Counted from the stretch's first letter, positions 21,006-34,739 are shown. The stretch is DNA of 64,000 bases from Periplaneta americana (GCF_040183065.1 NC_091120.1:15331708-15395707); one strand, 5' to 3'. The notes: generated by a model not told the origin, from the letters alone. Made by a program: numbers and translations.

Positions 21006-22304
21006 CAGAATCATTATAATCATCATGAATTTACCAGTTATTATGTATGCTCATGAAATGCTAATAGGGATGTGTTTCTGTCTAAGCAATCTGAATGCAT
21101 TTTTCTAATTCCTGTTACTATATAAAGTACTTAAAACTTTATGTCCAATGTTGGTATTTCTCAGATAGTACTTTTGTATTCTGAAAACTTGTTTTCAAAA
21201 TATGCAATATCAGAAATTTGCTCAACTGTTCTTTCGTGTATTGTGATCTCTACTCGTTTTATATGATTTTCCTCACACATTCCTATGTGTTAGTTTCAGG
21301 GCTACGTGGCTGAAATGTTCAATGTTTTTTAAGCTACTCGAAAAGATTTAATGTTTGTGTATATATCCATTTTAATACTGTAATGCATCGAAATTGTTCA
21401 AATTAAGTATTCAATAGTAAAACACATATAGTATATACACAGTGTTTTTTTTTTTTTTTTTAGAGGAAAAGATGGTGGAACTCTATAAAATTTAGTGACG
21501 TGATAGGAGGAAAATTATTACTGTCCAGTTAAAAATATAATTGGCCTTTGTTTTTCACATATTAATGCAATTTTCAGAAGAAATACAAATTAAATCCATG
21601 CTAGTATAAACTGCCATTTTGGGTTAACAAGATAATAGGTTTGCAACAAAGACTTTTACTAAACTACATACCGGTACCCAAAGTATTAAAAGATTTTCCA
21701 CAGCATAATCATTTCTTCAATATTTTAATTTTTTCCTATTATGCTCTTTCCTTGTGACATCTCATGCAACATGACGGACTTTAGCAACCAAGATTTAACG
21801 CAGTTGTCAAGGTTTATGTTGATCAAAGTAGGTCCAACAATTCTAATAAGAAGCAAGTTTCTCATGATGTTAGCTAGAAGGGATGATTTCAGTGGAGAAA
21901 CAATGAAGTTGAGTAGGGAGAAACCTGGCAGTATATTGACGGCTCGAAATTAGAATATATTTCGGTTGTGTGATGAAAAATGTAACAAAAATGGAGATAA
22001 GCTGCTTCAGAGAGACAGCCACCAAGTTTTTTTCGTGAATACGTTGCTGGTAGATTTGCTGTTATGGTAAACCTCAGCAGTGACAACTAACATCTCTTCT
22101 TGCCAGATACTTTGAAAATCCAATATATCTTCCCTGCGCTGGGACATCTGGGTATAGCAATTGTGTATGCATTGAGAGTAAACATGTCAAGTGCTATAGT
22201 CACCATCATGCTCTATCGTTTTCTACCCATTGTTTACATGTCCACTCCCATTTATGATGTATGTGCCTTGACTTTGTGAATTTTCTCCGTTCACTTCACT
22301 TGTG
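21006..22304. other. Intergenic, nothing recognised
   Basis: Long AT-rich stretch; the ~70-codon frames in it have no recognisable motif. Confidence 0.35.
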
Positions 22305-22318
22305 AATTGTTCCATTTT

Positions 22319-22579
22319 GTCCACACCTGTGGAGTAACGGTCAGGGCGTCTGGCCGCGAAACCAGGTGGCCTGGGTTCGAATCCCGGTCAGGGCAGGTTA
22401 CCTGGTTGAGGTTTTTTCCGGGGTTTTCCCTCAACCCAATATGAGCAAATGCTGGATAACTTTCGGTGCTGGACCCCGGACTCATTTCAGCGGCATTATC
22501 ACCTTCACCTCATTCAGACGCTAAATAACCTAGATGTTGATAGAGCGTCGTAAAATAACCCAATAAAATAAATAAAAAA
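22319..22579 (+). repeat. tRNA-derived SINE with 14-base target duplication
   Basis: Flanked by AATTGTTCCATTTT at 22305-22318 and 22580-22593, both perfect. The head has a pol III A-box-like GTGGAGTAACGGTCAGGGC and a B box GGGTTCGAATCC (22373-22384). A stem GTTGAGG/CCTCAAC around TTTTTTCCGGGGTTTTC is at 22405-22435. The 3' end is rich in AATAAA. The perfect duplication indicates a fairly young insertion. Confidence 0.9.
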
Positions 22580-23013
22580 AATTGTTCCATTTTAATTTAT
22601 CGACTGCTGATTGTTGGTCAGTTAAGGTTGTAGCCTTATTCGTTACGAATTGTTTTACACCATTGTTGTAGGAAGATAGTTGTGTGGAGGAAGAAAAGTT
22701 TTAATCTTGTTTTGATATTGTTAGCAAGACTAGTGAGAGTCATAGCTTTCTGATAATAATTACAGTATTTGTTTCTCCAGCGTAGCAAACATTTTTCTTT
22801 AATATTACGTGTGTTGAAACAGCTGTTCAATTTTATGAATAGTTGTAAATTCTCCCCCACCTTTCTTCGCCTGCCTGAAAGAAAGCCAAGGTCAGTGTTA
22901 AGCAGTGTTGTCATGGTAATTCTTTTCTTGGCCATATGCCCCACCCCTTGTTTTCTTCCTTGAAATATATTTTACTCTCCTCTCTCTATCTCTCTGACTG
23001 TCATTTAATGATT

Positions 23014-23657
23014 TTTATGCTCGACCATGGCGAAATGTAGTAATTATACACCTGGTAGCAGCCCTTTAATGGACCTCATTAAAGTTCAAGTGTTCCACCA
23101 ATCAGAAAACACCATTGTAGCAATATGAAAGCACAAGTACCGATTATTCTCGGATATGCAATCGAAAGACAACTAGCGAAACGTCACGGAGGCTGGAAAT
23201 CCAATACTGTCGCAGAAGGTTATGTTCTGTTACTATAATAATTAGCGTTAATTGTAAATAATATTCAAATAAATTCAATTTGTCATCTCGTTTTTCAATG
23301 TCTAAATCAATTTCAAGGTTATATCAAGATTAATGTTTATTTTACTCTCTAGATTATATCAGGATCAATGACACTTGTTTCTCGGAAAAAATCAATACTT
23401 TCGCGTCTCCGCACATCTCACAATTTACGATATATTGCACAAAGTCAGTTCTGCTCCCCAGTCAGATAAGAACAACATGAATACTTATGAATAATTTCAA
23501 GTTAGAAATGTGGTCAAGCATAAAAAGTCGTATGAAACTTGCCTATAATGGTAATTAAGACGCTTGTATGAAAATTATGAAACTCGCTTGCGCTTGTTTC
23601 ATAAACATACTCGCGTCTTAATTACTACCATTATAGGCTCGTTGAATAATGTACTAT
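23014..23657 (+). repeat. 640-base hairpin repeat family, copy 2
   Basis: Same start (TTTATGCTCGACCATGGC), body, internal inverted CATAAAAAGTCG junction and terminal foldback module as 14051. It carries a ~60-base deletion in the 5' body that breaks the long reading frame. The last ~37 codons (GYAIERQLAKRHGGWKSNTV and so on to the same stop) remain open. Confidence 0.82.
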
Positions 23658-23659
23658 TT

Positions 23660-26310
23660 TAATATTAAAGAAGAAATAAAGAAATTGTTTTGCTTTACAT
23701 TTTAATTGTACAACAAGTTTGATTTAAAGAATACATCATGTAGCACCACCGTAGATGCACACTTGTCTCGATGACTTGGACTGCGTATTTGCAGCACTTG
23801 TTGTTTTTCAACCATTATTTTATATAATTCTGGATTCCAGTGCTGCAGAGGTGAACAATTTTTGTTTATGAACATCAAACAAAATACATTAGGAACAGCA
23901 AGAGATGATCTTAGATCTATACAGATCTCCACGTACAAAACTTAGGCACCCATATGCCGTATGGCTCCATACAGACAAAATTTTCTTTTCTCCATATGAT
24001 TAATTAAAAAAATTGTAGGTTCCCATATGATGTATGGCCCCGTATGGCCTCCATGATAGCACTTGTGTTAAGTAATTCTTCTTTTCCATCAGTTCTAATC
24101 TAAATTTATTTTAGTTATAGACATTTTACAATATTCTAATGAAGTTTTATTGAGAACTATTTTTGCTCAGGTAACATATGCTAGTTTAATGTTATCATAA
24201 GACAACTTTTAATAAAACGAATAATATTGTATGTAAAGACTCAAAATTAGGCTCACCATAGTGAATTTGTATTGCAACAGTGTGTTGTAATCGACATTTC
24301 AGTATAAGTTTTCTCATCTTGCCACTTACAATATCCTCTTTTTATAGTCTTTATTTATCGTACTATTTTTAAGTACCAGTATGAAGAAATTGTATGTAAA
24401 CAATTTCACTATGTCAGAATATTGGGAATCTGAATCTTGAATGTTTTATGTAATCAGGATATTGTATAGCCTAGTGACGTGCAGCATGGAATTGTTCTTG
24501 ACTGAAGATTATGATCTTGAGCCTTCGTGGGTGTAAAGAAGTTTGGAATGACTTATATGTGAATTTTTGCATTGACTAGTGCTTTGATTGTCTGCTTCAT
24601 TTGATGAATATTTATTATTACATCGAAGAGTTCTTGTCTGAAAATTGTGTATTTTGGAATAAAAATCTTCGGAAATGATTCATGGCCATGCAGAACTTGC
24701 TTTGTTGTATGTATTCCATGTACAGATTTTTAAAATAATTTAAAATTCTTGAAGATGCAAAAGTGACATAGAGAGCATTAAAATTATCTGTAGTAAAATA
24801 CTGTTACCTGAAGCATACAATTTACTATTTTGGAAACCATTTTTAAGCATCTTATTACCTACAACAGAGAAATTTCGTAGCACAGTTCATAGCAGGCTCT
24901 GATTGTAGGATTTATTCTCTTACTTTAATAATATTCCGTATCATACTTTGTGTTCTGTATTTTAAAGATAATATGTATGATTCCAGTTTAATTACTTACT
25001 TGATTGAGTAATTCCTGTATATGTTCCTTAACAAATGTTGTGATTGTTTTGAGTTAAAGCAATGGAACATTTATTAATAGGAAAAGGAAAATAATACGAA
25101 AAAGAGTGATCGTAATATGCATAGAAGTAATAGTCTTTATATTTGTTCAGAGAAATTGGGAAACACAAGAAATCAGCTTAAAATTATTAGTTCTATTTAT
25201 ATCCAATACAATGAACATTTCTTAATTACAAATTGAAAACAATTTCATGTAAGTTTTCTTTATTTACATTGCAATTAGACATATATATTTAAGTGGATGC
25301 AGTGTTTCTGTAACATGTCAAAAAAAACCTGCACTTATAAAAATATATGTACTATTTCCACTTTACTGTCTGTATTAACAAGCTTTTATTTATTCTGGCT
25401 GGTTATTTTAAGAAGAAATAAGAGGAGTTGTAGAAATGTTTATTTTCCTACCAAGGAAGTGGAAGCTGTTATGTTGACTTCGAAATTATACTCTGGGAGA
25501 AATAAAAGCTCTGTTTTAAAATATCTCAGTACACACATTGGTTGGATGGGTGATACCGAATGTTTTATTAAGTGAAAGTTTTTCGAGAAGACGACTGAGA
25601 AATTACACATTATTGTCGGTGATTATTGTACAATTACTTGTTATGTTTTATGCTTAATGTACTTCAACCACTTGACTTATTTATTGATCTCTGAATCAGA
25701 TTAAATTATTTGCAAGAATACAAACATCCTAGTTCTGAAAATTCCATGCTGCAGTTTAAAATTAGTTTGTGTGAGAAAATAGTCTCCACTTATTAACATT
25801 CATTTAATATATTCATTATTGACATTGACATATTATATAAATTCTTACAACATGTCCTGAAAATTGGCATTAACAGTAGGCCCACACATATGTAAAATGG
25901 TAAGAGGTTCAAAACAAATGTTCTGTTATCTGCTGTAGGTTAAGAAACAACTTTCCTTACAACAAACTTTTTAAAAAGACAGTATTATTATGTGATTCAA
26001 AAGTAGTATTCAAAGCAGTAGCAAAACCTTCACATTAAAACTAGATAATAAATTAAATAATTCAATATGTGAAGTACCTACATAACAAAATCTACGAAAA
26101 GTAATTTTTTTTCGTTGGATGCAATTGTGTTGACTGATGATTGACAATGAACATGCTGGCTTTCTTGCCAAAACAAAAGAAAAAGTACTAATATTTTGCA
26201 AGCAGCTCTGCAGTTTCATTGAAGTAAGCAAAATTAAAAATTAAAAGGAAAATCTGAAGAGCACTCCATAACTAAAAGTGAAAATAAACAGTGTTTTGAA
26301 ATTTGGAAGA
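23660..26310. other. Intergenic, nothing recognised
   Basis: 2.6 kb of AT-rich sequence without supported genes, RNA or repeat boundaries. Confidence 0.35.
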
Positions 26311-26312
26311 TA

Positions 26313-27067
26313 CGAGGGGTAGTCATAAAGTCTTAATTATCACCTCGAAAAAATGAAGCTGCGACCATGAAACTTGGTGATGGTGTTAGTCCTTTTCTAC
26401 ATATTCACCCTTCAACGCGACACATTTTTCCCAATGATGGATGACTTGACAGAGGCCTTGGTTGCATTTTGGCTGTTCAGGAAACATTCCACCTCAAAAA
26501 TCACCTCGTCGTCATTCTGGAAATGCCTGCCACGCAATGGTTTCTTCATCCGAGGAAAGAGGAAGAAGTCACTGGTTGCCATATCAGGAGAATACAGGAG
26601 TGGAAACACATGGATTCACCACTGCCGAAAAAGGCGAAGACCCAACCATCATCGGGCAAGGTGATGCTGAGTGTTTCTTGGGACATCCAAGGTGTGGTGC
26701 TGACAGATTATGCTCAGAAGGAGCAAACCATCGCAGGAGCATACTACCGAAATCTCCTGACGAGGTTACGGGAGGCTATCAAGACGAAGTGTCGCGGGAA
26801 GCTGTCCTTTTGCTTCATGACAACGCCCCAGCTCATTCTGCACAGGACACAGTCACACTTGCTGCTTCTTTAGGCTATCTAATTTTGCCTCACCCCTCCC
26901 CCCCCCCCATATTCTCCTGATATGGCACCCAGTGACTTCTTCCTCTTGGGAAAAATGTGTCGTGTTGAAGGGTGAATATGTAGAAAAGGACTAACACCAT
27001 CACCAAGTTTCATGGTCGCAGCTTCATTTTTTCGAGATGATAATTAAAACTTTATGACTACCCCTCG
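26313..27067. mobile_element. Rearranged mariner with two inverted 3' ends (long-TIR foldback)
   Basis: TA flanks (26311-26312, 27068-27069) and ~120-base terminal inverted repeats with about three mismatches, far longer than mariner's usual ~30. The minus strand 26609-26412 encodes the transposase C-terminus (SPDMATSDFFLFPRMKKPLR ... SSIIGKNVSR). The plus strand from ~26600 encodes the middle part (KAKTQPSSGKVMLSVSWDIQ, LTDYAQKEQTIAGAYYRNLL, HDNAPAHSAQDTVTL). It then skips from SDFFL straight to GKNVS and the same end. Both termini are therefore copies of the 3' end. Confidence 0.87.
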
Positions 27068-27538
27068 TAAATGCCTAATCTCAGATTTTCCCAGGACAAC
27101 ATCATTGGCTTTATTCAGTCTCCACACAGGACGTTACTGGCAGCTCACCTCCACAGAATGTCAGTCCAGCCATCACCTTACTGCCCACTATGACGAAAGT
27201 GGCAAGAAATTAATAGAGACCTCACGAAGATTGATACTGATGAATAGACTTTGTGGAATTTCCACGAGAATCGTAAGGTTTATTGCGCACGAGGTATAGA
27301 CTGTATGAGAAAGGGACGTGCAACGGATGGAGTATGCCTCTAATGTAAACACTGAGCAGTATACTGCGGTTACAATAAAACCTGTATCCTGCATTCAAGA
27401 AATATAATGAATGATCATTGAAGTAGGAAATGTCTAAACATGTAAATACACAATTATTTTGTAGTGAGATATATTAACTCTTAAAATTTAATGTAATATA
27501 CTCACATCATCCTTGAATATATGCATTGCAGTGAAGAG

Positions 27539-28183
27539 TTACGTACATTTTGAGTGACTGCAAAGTAACCTCCTCCGATGGTCACTCAAACAGTTTTTAT
27601 ATTGGGAAAATGTACATTCAACATCACACGATGTAATACGTACATATTTGAAGAACGGAAAGTCACTACATTTTAGTACACCAACTTCAGACGTCTTGTC
27701 GTGACCTGATAATACATAATTTATAATACGAAATTGTGAATAGGCAGAATTTTTAGCAATAATGTTTCCCAACCTACATTTCACTTTTTCTGAAATTAGT
27801 GAATTGTTATTTTGGATAACGGTTTGTGATACTTTATACACTATATTAAGGGCTTCTGAGAGTTGTAGTTTAGACGATTCTAACACGGTAATGCTTTTGG
27901 ACACGATTTTAAAATTAGAATCAATGAACAGAATATCTTCCAATAGCTGTTCAGAAGGCAATGATATTACAGCTGCAACAGCGGAACTGTCTGTGCTATC
28001 CAATGCATAAATTACCTCCATTATTTTGTCGTAATATTCTGCATAATAATTAACAGCATCCAACCATGTTTTCCAACAGGTCAAGACTGGCTGCGGGGGT
28101 AAGGGTATTCCAGAGGCAATTCTTTGGAACAGCAACATTCTCATTGTAGTATGTTTGATTGAATTCTTGTCTGCACTGAACAA
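27539..28183 (-). pseudogene. hAT-related (CGGBP1-like) transposase fragment
   Basis: A 214-codon minus-strand frame. It contains LLFQRIASGIPLPPQPVLTC, WKTWLDAVNYYAEYYDKIME and near the end FFKYVRITSCDVECTFSQYK then LSDHRRRL. The 'P-I-T-S-C-D-V-E-R-x-F-S-x-Y-K' block is the C-terminal hAT-like signature of an insect family usually annotated as CGGBP1-like. No start of the family (BED finger) is nearby, so it is a partial, probably domesticated-looking but dead copy. Expression cannot be excluded because the frame is uninterrupted. Confidence 0.6.
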
Positions 28184-28417
28184 ATGTTAAGCTTTGACTA
28201 TTCCAACCACAGTAATGCAAAAACAAGTGCTTACATAGGTATACATTAGCTGTAGCTGCTCTATCTAGTTGGACCGGTCACATCTCTAAACATGAACTGC
28301 TTATACTACGAGACAGGGCGGTCGTTCACCTCTTCTATACTACCGTACATCGGCAACCTGATTGCATGCTGCGTGTGGCAATTCAACGAAGTCTACTGAT
28401 GAAGATTCTCTGCTAGA

Positions 28418-28495
28418 AAAGTACTATTGGGGTACAAAACGGCAAATGGTTGGTATCCAAATCCAAGAGCATTAGCAAACAACAACAATAATCTA
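28418..28495 (+). repeat. Probable 3' tail of RNase H-type non-LTR element
   Basis: Ends GAGCATTAGCAAACAACAAC like the tails at 62720 and 20380, after a TACTATTGGGGTACAAAACG stretch resembling the upstream codons. Short and diverged. Confidence 0.4.
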
Positions 28496-28499
28496 GGCT

Positions 28500-30458
28500 A
28501 AGATTAGGGACATCAGTACTGGAACTGCTTGTGAAAGAATTGTACTCCTGTTATGTAGAAAAAACTGGAAAAAGAGTTTGTAAATATATCCATCAAGATT
28601 GGTCACAGACAAATCAACAGCTTTCTCCAACTTCATTAACATAGAGGTGAATCAATGTACAGTCTTTATATGAAATTTAGGAACAGGGATCCCTATACTG
28701 GAATATACAGTAGCTTCCTGCCCTGATGATAAATCTGACAGAAATCACTTTCTTCGCTTTGTATCCGGTCATTAACAGCTAGACAAAAATGATATTATGA
28801 TTACAAGATGTTAACAGAACATACATTTGTCTAGTTTTAAATCTATTGTGTTACTCTAAGAGGATTCGTTTGACATGTCAAGTCAATTTAAGCAAAAAAT
28901 CAGTAAGAAATGTTTACTTTAACAAGTGTTAATAAGTGGAGAAATAATATTAAGGCTTTGATGTTAACATTGGTTGAGAAGCATTTTTATAGCACATTGT
29001 GTTGATATTAAGTGCAAAGTATTACTGTAAGCAAAGAATTGTTAATCATATCTCTGCACTTGATATTTTTCATACCTATGAAGTTTAAAATAGTTTAAAT
29101 CAAAATCAATCTTCTGAACACTTGTACATTAGTTTTCCTCACTAATAACACATTCTTTTAATGCAAATGATCACTCACTAATAAAAACATACAAGGGATC
29201 AATGAAATTGCACTTCGATACAAAGAAATTAACGAGAGCAATTTAACAATTGTGCCAAAGATATTAAATATGTAAAAGAGTTGTAATTGTTTTTGTATTT
29301 ATGTAGGTAATTTATTATGAAATGACGCCATTTTTTCCTTGTTGTCTTGTCAACCTTGGAACACACGATTTGGTACTAAGCCATGTGATAAATTAGAATA
29401 TAGGATGTGATAATACACATTTTGTATTCATTACTCAAGTTATTCCTTCCATAAAATGGAACAGAAATATGAATCTTAGCAGATTGAAATGTTACATATT
29501 TTCCTGTGTATTATATTGGAATAATTGCAAATTTTATAACTTAATGGCCTCTTCATTGCCAATAATATTTATATGTTATCGTTCTCGTAATGGTGCAAAT
29601 AAAAGATATCATCTAGAGCTTGTGGAGATGTTTTTCAAAAGACTATGAAGATAGTTTTATTAGCGCTTCCAGAACTGTTGAAACTTTGAGACAGGCTTTG
29701 CATTTATTATCAGCATTAATGCCTTATTTTATTGAAGTTAAATTGTCGAGTATAGGCATCATGCAATACACACAACATAATTGTATTCTTATAATGCTTT
29801 AACGTTACATAATACTGTTTCATTTATGTGAGCCTGTTTTTTTCTTCTTACCATTTCCTTACTGTATGAGCATTTCTGTTGTATGTAATGCTCAAACAGT
29901 CAGACTGTCATTCTTTCAAGAGATGATCAAAGTCATACCCTGACATGCATGAGAATATTCTTGATGTAAAACAATAGCTATTGCCACAGATATATCTGTT
30001 CTCCTGTTGTTTCTAAAGGCGAGACTTGAGAAAATCAGTCTCCTGGCAAATCAGTACAGTTTTGCAATGTTCTTCAATTTATGGAAATTGGGATCCATTT
30101 CTTTTCATCTGTACTTCACTTCTATCCATTCCGCAGCTTTCCCTCTACCAGTTGTATTGATTACAGCATGTTGCCAAACTTAGAGTGATCAGAATCTTAA
30201 CAGCATCAACAATATGAGATTTTAAATTCTAGGTTAACATGTAAGGAGAGTGTCTTTTGTTTGGATTAAGGTTTGCAAAGAATAGCCTATATATATATTG
30301 TGACTGTGTCTTATTCTCTCTAAAAAAATATCTATTTCTGATCTGAACTTCTGTAGTCTGTAATAGAAGGTGAAGGAAATATACCCAGCATATTATTTAT
30401 GTATGTACCAAGCTTTCTTAATGATGACGTTTTTCCTCCTCAAAAATTTTTCATGATA
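28500..30458. other. Intergenic, nothing recognised
   Basis: AT-rich sequence; no supported feature. Confidence 0.35.
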
Positions 30459-30469
30459 TACAAGAAGGG

Positions 30470-30680
30470 GTTGGTCTGGGTTGTGTAGTTGGTATAGCGC
30501 TGGCCTTATGTGCTTGAGGTTGCGGGTTCGATCCCTGCCCAGGTCGATGGCATTTAAGTGTGCCTAAACGTGACAGGCTCATATCAGTAGATTTACTGGC
30601 ATATAAAAGAACTCCTGCAAGACAAAATTCCGGCTGATATAACGTCGACAGTTGCAAGCATTGTTAAATAAACTTTTTTT
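30470..30680 (+). repeat. tRNA-derived SINE with 11-base target duplication
   Basis: Flanked by TACAAGAAGGG at 30459-30469 and 30681-30691. A box GTGTAGTTGGTATAGCGC, B box GGGTTCGATCCC near 30524. The body is shared with the copy at 9073, ending GTTAAATAAAC plus an oligo-T stretch. This copy has an intact B box, so it is younger than the one at 9073. Confidence 0.88.
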
Positions 30681-30699
30681 TACAAGAAGGGATGATTTC

Positions 30700-32870
30700 A
30701 AGATTAGCCTCCAATTTTATCTGGTGTAGAAATTATCGTCTTATGACTTTCTGACCGAAATTATCTGAAGGTGCAAAATCTTTTTTTTTAGCCTCCATTT
30801 TCTGATTTGGAGGAAGAATTTGTTGTTTGTACCTCATTATTTCCCTTCTTTCATGACTCTTGCTGAGGTTTGTTTTGTAGCAGGTGATACTCATGCACAG
30901 ATGCTTTTGTGGCATGAAATTCATTTAGTATTTTTTTTTTTTTTTTTCACTTTCTGGTCTATAGATAGCTCTGTTTTTTTTTTTTTTCCCTACCTTTGCC
31001 TATGTCGTAAGAGAGGACGACATATTATTATTTTGTACAAGACATGAGAGATAGCAACAGAAAGATTCTAACACTTGATTTACTAGAAACCAATTAACCT
31101 AGCACTCCTCCGATTGAAGCCAACTGTTTAAAATATGTCCCTCGTGCAAATGTTAGTACCGGTAAGATTCCAATCACTCTAAATTGGTTTATTATCCCTT
31201 TTAGAGAATGAAAGTAATAATATCCATGCAGAAGATTAGTATATACCACTTTTTCATTCGTATTTCTCTCAAGTGATTACGAATTTATTAACTAAGGCAT
31301 GTGGCCACTTCCACTTGATTGTACTAAGAGTTCAACAGAGTGTTGTGTGCGACACTCTAGACTGAATGTACATGACTACTTCAGGCTATAATATAGTCTT
31401 ATGAAAATAAAGAAAATCCTATAAAAATGCTTCTCAGCTGTTATTTTATTGTAAATTTGTTAGTTAAAATGTATGAAGACCGAAACTGTAGATAGAGCTG
31501 ATCCTGTAGATCAGAACTCATAAACATTGCATGGTGAGTGTGCACAAAGTGTGTCAGTCAAATCTGTTGTGTTACTATGTTCGTAAGTTTGATCCGTGTT
31601 TTTTTTATTTTGTACTTTTAAATTTTATGTTGTAATTCCTATTGATGTATTGAAGTCATTCCTATGCAGTGAACATAATTTCTAATCGCTAACTCATGTG
31701 GAAAGCATAATCTTACAATTTCGCTCCTATCTGCAGAGACACTGATGTGGGTATCCATTATGGTGTATAAAGCATAATTTCTAAGTATGTTTTAGAAGGT
31801 ACTATAAAGACTGTAAAATTAAAATATTTTAAATTAGTCATTTTCAGCTTTAAAATGGAGAAGTCGTTTCCTTTTTATTAGATAGATGTACTTGTTTCTT
31901 TGTAAATATGTCGACTGCCAAGAAATTGAAAAAACATTGAGAGATTTTATGTTCAGCATTTTGTTGTGCTATCTTGGTGGTTAATTAACATGATACAGTG
32001 TACCTATTTTTGGAATTATATGAATATACAATATATATATATATATATATAAAAAGACTGGGTATAAAGCATTATAATTACGTCATTATATATATTTAAA
32101 AAAATCCAGATACATTTGTAGTTGAATGAGGGTTACATTAGTGATTGGGACAGGGGTTGTAACTAGAACTTGACGATTAGTATGCCAACAGTCATTTGAA
32201 AGTACTAGTGGGCGACCTCTAGGTCATGCTAGCTTATATTAATCTCATGTATTAAAGTGTGATATGAGAGAGTAAGTCTGTGTGGTTCTGCTGTGAGTGT
32301 ACACAAGTCTTGCTCTTCTTGTAATTTTCGTTTAGTCATAGTACATTTTTTTATTATAATCGATGAAGAATGCAAGTGACTTAATTTTGCTGTGAAGAGA
32401 TGTAAAATGGACATAATAGTAACAATCACATTTAAAATAAGTTAAACAGAATCTCAGAATCGACGAAACAGTAAATTGTAGCAATTTCTTTTATGAAATC
32501 AAAAAACTAAAATGTGCGGTCACCTAAAAATATTAACAAGTTCAAACTTTGCTTGAGTAAGCCCCACTTCACGTAGTCCTGTACAGTCTACAAGAGAAAG
32601 GAAGAGTTTGGAAACGGACGTAATTAAACACATACAAGAATGGGGCAGTCCTGCTTCAGTAAACAGTGAAGTGTTGAGAAAATTGTACAGCAAGTGCTGT
32701 AGCTTGGTTTGTATAAACTGGATTTGAATATTGCGAATTATTCTATTTACTGAAATTGTTTGAATTATCCCACTTAAAAAGTAGCTGAAACTGATAAAAT
32801 GTCACATTGTACATCTTTACTATTCGTAACAGTTGCAGTCCTCCTTATATGATGCCACAAGCTCAGCGGC
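30700..32870. other. Intergenic, nothing recognised
   Basis: AT-rich, with T-runs at 30930-30990 and a short (AT)n at 32030-32050. No supported gene. Confidence 0.35.
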
Positions 32871-32878
32871 ATTTTCTG

Positions 32879-33302
32879 TTAGGCCTATATTACAGTATCA
32901 AATTTCTGTGTCACAGAAGTTTGATGAAGTATATATGATAAAATCTTTTACAGTGTAATATAGCATCTTTGACCACATATAGCTGTGACATAGTTCTGTG
33001 ATAAAAGTTATGGTCATCATCATACCTTTGATAAAAGCTGTGACTGAGAAAAAGAAAATGGAGGACATTAAGTACACATGGTCTGTGAAAACCACAAAAC
33101 TTTTAATGTCACATTATGAGTCACATGAAATGTTTCATCATCTGTTATTAAATACTTATATATATCATCCCTCCTCTGGCAAACTAGCGAAAGTGACAAA
33201 TAAGCGACCCTACATTTAAGGTCTATATTGCACTAAGTACAATTTAGACCTTAAGTGCAGGGTCACTTATTTGTCACTTTTGCTAGTTTGCCAGAGGAGG
33301 GA

Positions 33303-33364
<62 letters not shown>

Positions 33365-33905
33365 GTATATGATTTCACATCTTCATGCTGAAGTTCTCTC
33401 AATAGAGTTTGATGGATTCCTTTTGTATCTTTTCTCCCTATCCCAATCTCTAACCCAAATTGTCGGCTTAGAGTGTAAACCTGCTAACTAACAAAAAGAA
33501 AATTTTACAAGCGAAACAAAAAACTGAGTATGAATTATCTCTGAGACTTCATCACCTGTATTTTGGATTTGGTCCTAAAGTTTCAGAGTTAAGTTATACT
33601 CAGTTTTTTGTTTCTCCTGTAAAATTTCCTTTTTGTTGGTTAGCAGGTTTAAACTCTAAGGCGATGAAATACATTTTTAAAAATTTCTTCTTCAGTATTA
33701 ATGCAATAACCATTACTGCATATTTTACAGTTACAACAAGCATAGAACTATTGTGTACCCATTATTAGAACTGTGATGAAAGATATGATCAAAGCTTTGA
33801 CATAGAGTAATATAGTCTAAATCTTACATTTGATCATATATATTTGAACTAAAATATTATCATATTCTGTGACACAATAATTTGATAGTGTAATATAGGC
33901 CTTAC
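32879..33905. repeat. Large foldback region containing two palindromes
   Basis: TAGGCCTATATTACAGTATC at 32880 and its inverse near 33905 are outer inverted ends (~36 bases, diverged further in). Inside, 33168-33303 is a near-perfect palindrome (arms ~62 bases, CCTCTGGCAAACTAGC against its complement). 33462-33668 is another with ~80-base arms around AACCTGCTAACTAACAAAAA. A (TA)n run lies at 33304-33358. No coding sequence. Confidence 0.65.
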
Positions 33906-34739
33906 ATGCTTTGAACAGTTACTGCAAAATTGGCCGCCATTTCTACAGAAGTAATTTTAAGCAACTTAAAAATGAACACAAGTGCATCTTACCTAGCACA
34001 CAAGAGATGTTCAAAGTATCCTCTGTCTACTTCAGTACATTGTTGACATCTCTGAAGATTGTTTTGAAATATCAATGAATCAATCTTTATTCCAGTCATG
34101 AGCATCCATGGATGCTATACAGTGTCAAGTAAAAAAAATACAAAGAACATACACAGGGTGATTTAGGAGTTACCGCTACTTAGAGAGCTTATTTCCAAAG
34201 ATATGTTGAGCAGAAAAAGTCATATAAACATGGGTCGGGTCCTATTCTCAATATTTTCATAGTTACACTAATTTGAAGCTGTTTGTAAAATACCTTTTCT
34301 TTTCTTTAGTTTTAAGGGTAAAATAATGTTACAAATAGAGAATGGAGTATTCAGAAGTACTATTTCTTTAATTGGTTAGTATACTGAAACTAAAAATGTG
34401 TTGTGAATCCCATAGTTGCTTCGTACAGAACTTTTTTTTTTTCAATTTTTTAACAAAAAAAATACATTATATGCACTTATAACAACAATTGAGGCGATTT
34501 CCGGAAGATGGGCCTATAGTCCTATAGGCCCTTTTTCGGGAAATTGTTTAAACGTAACCGCTATATTAGGTAGATTATTCCACCAAAATTTTATTTCATT
34601 ATCTCTACGCTAGAGGTCGGGAGAGCATTTTCTTTGCGAGCGTAAAGTTGTTCAGATTCATTGCTAATAATACATCAAGTGTAGAGTAGGTTCAGGCTGC
34701 GGTTGTTAGTACGATAGCCATTCTATTCCTGCCATACTA
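33906..34739. other. Intergenic; possible unidentified repeat
   Basis: ACACAGGGTGATTTAGGAGT at 34152 resembles the start of a DNA-transposon terminus, but I find no matching opposite end. Otherwise nothing is supported. Confidence 0.3.

Noticed and set aside
22319-22395. Functional tRNA gene
   Set aside because: The tRNA-like part runs directly into a SINE body and is bounded by a retroposition-type target duplication.
33255-33491. Tyr/Ile-repeat frame; similar one at 55273-55482
   Set aside because: Translation of (TA)n microsatellites.
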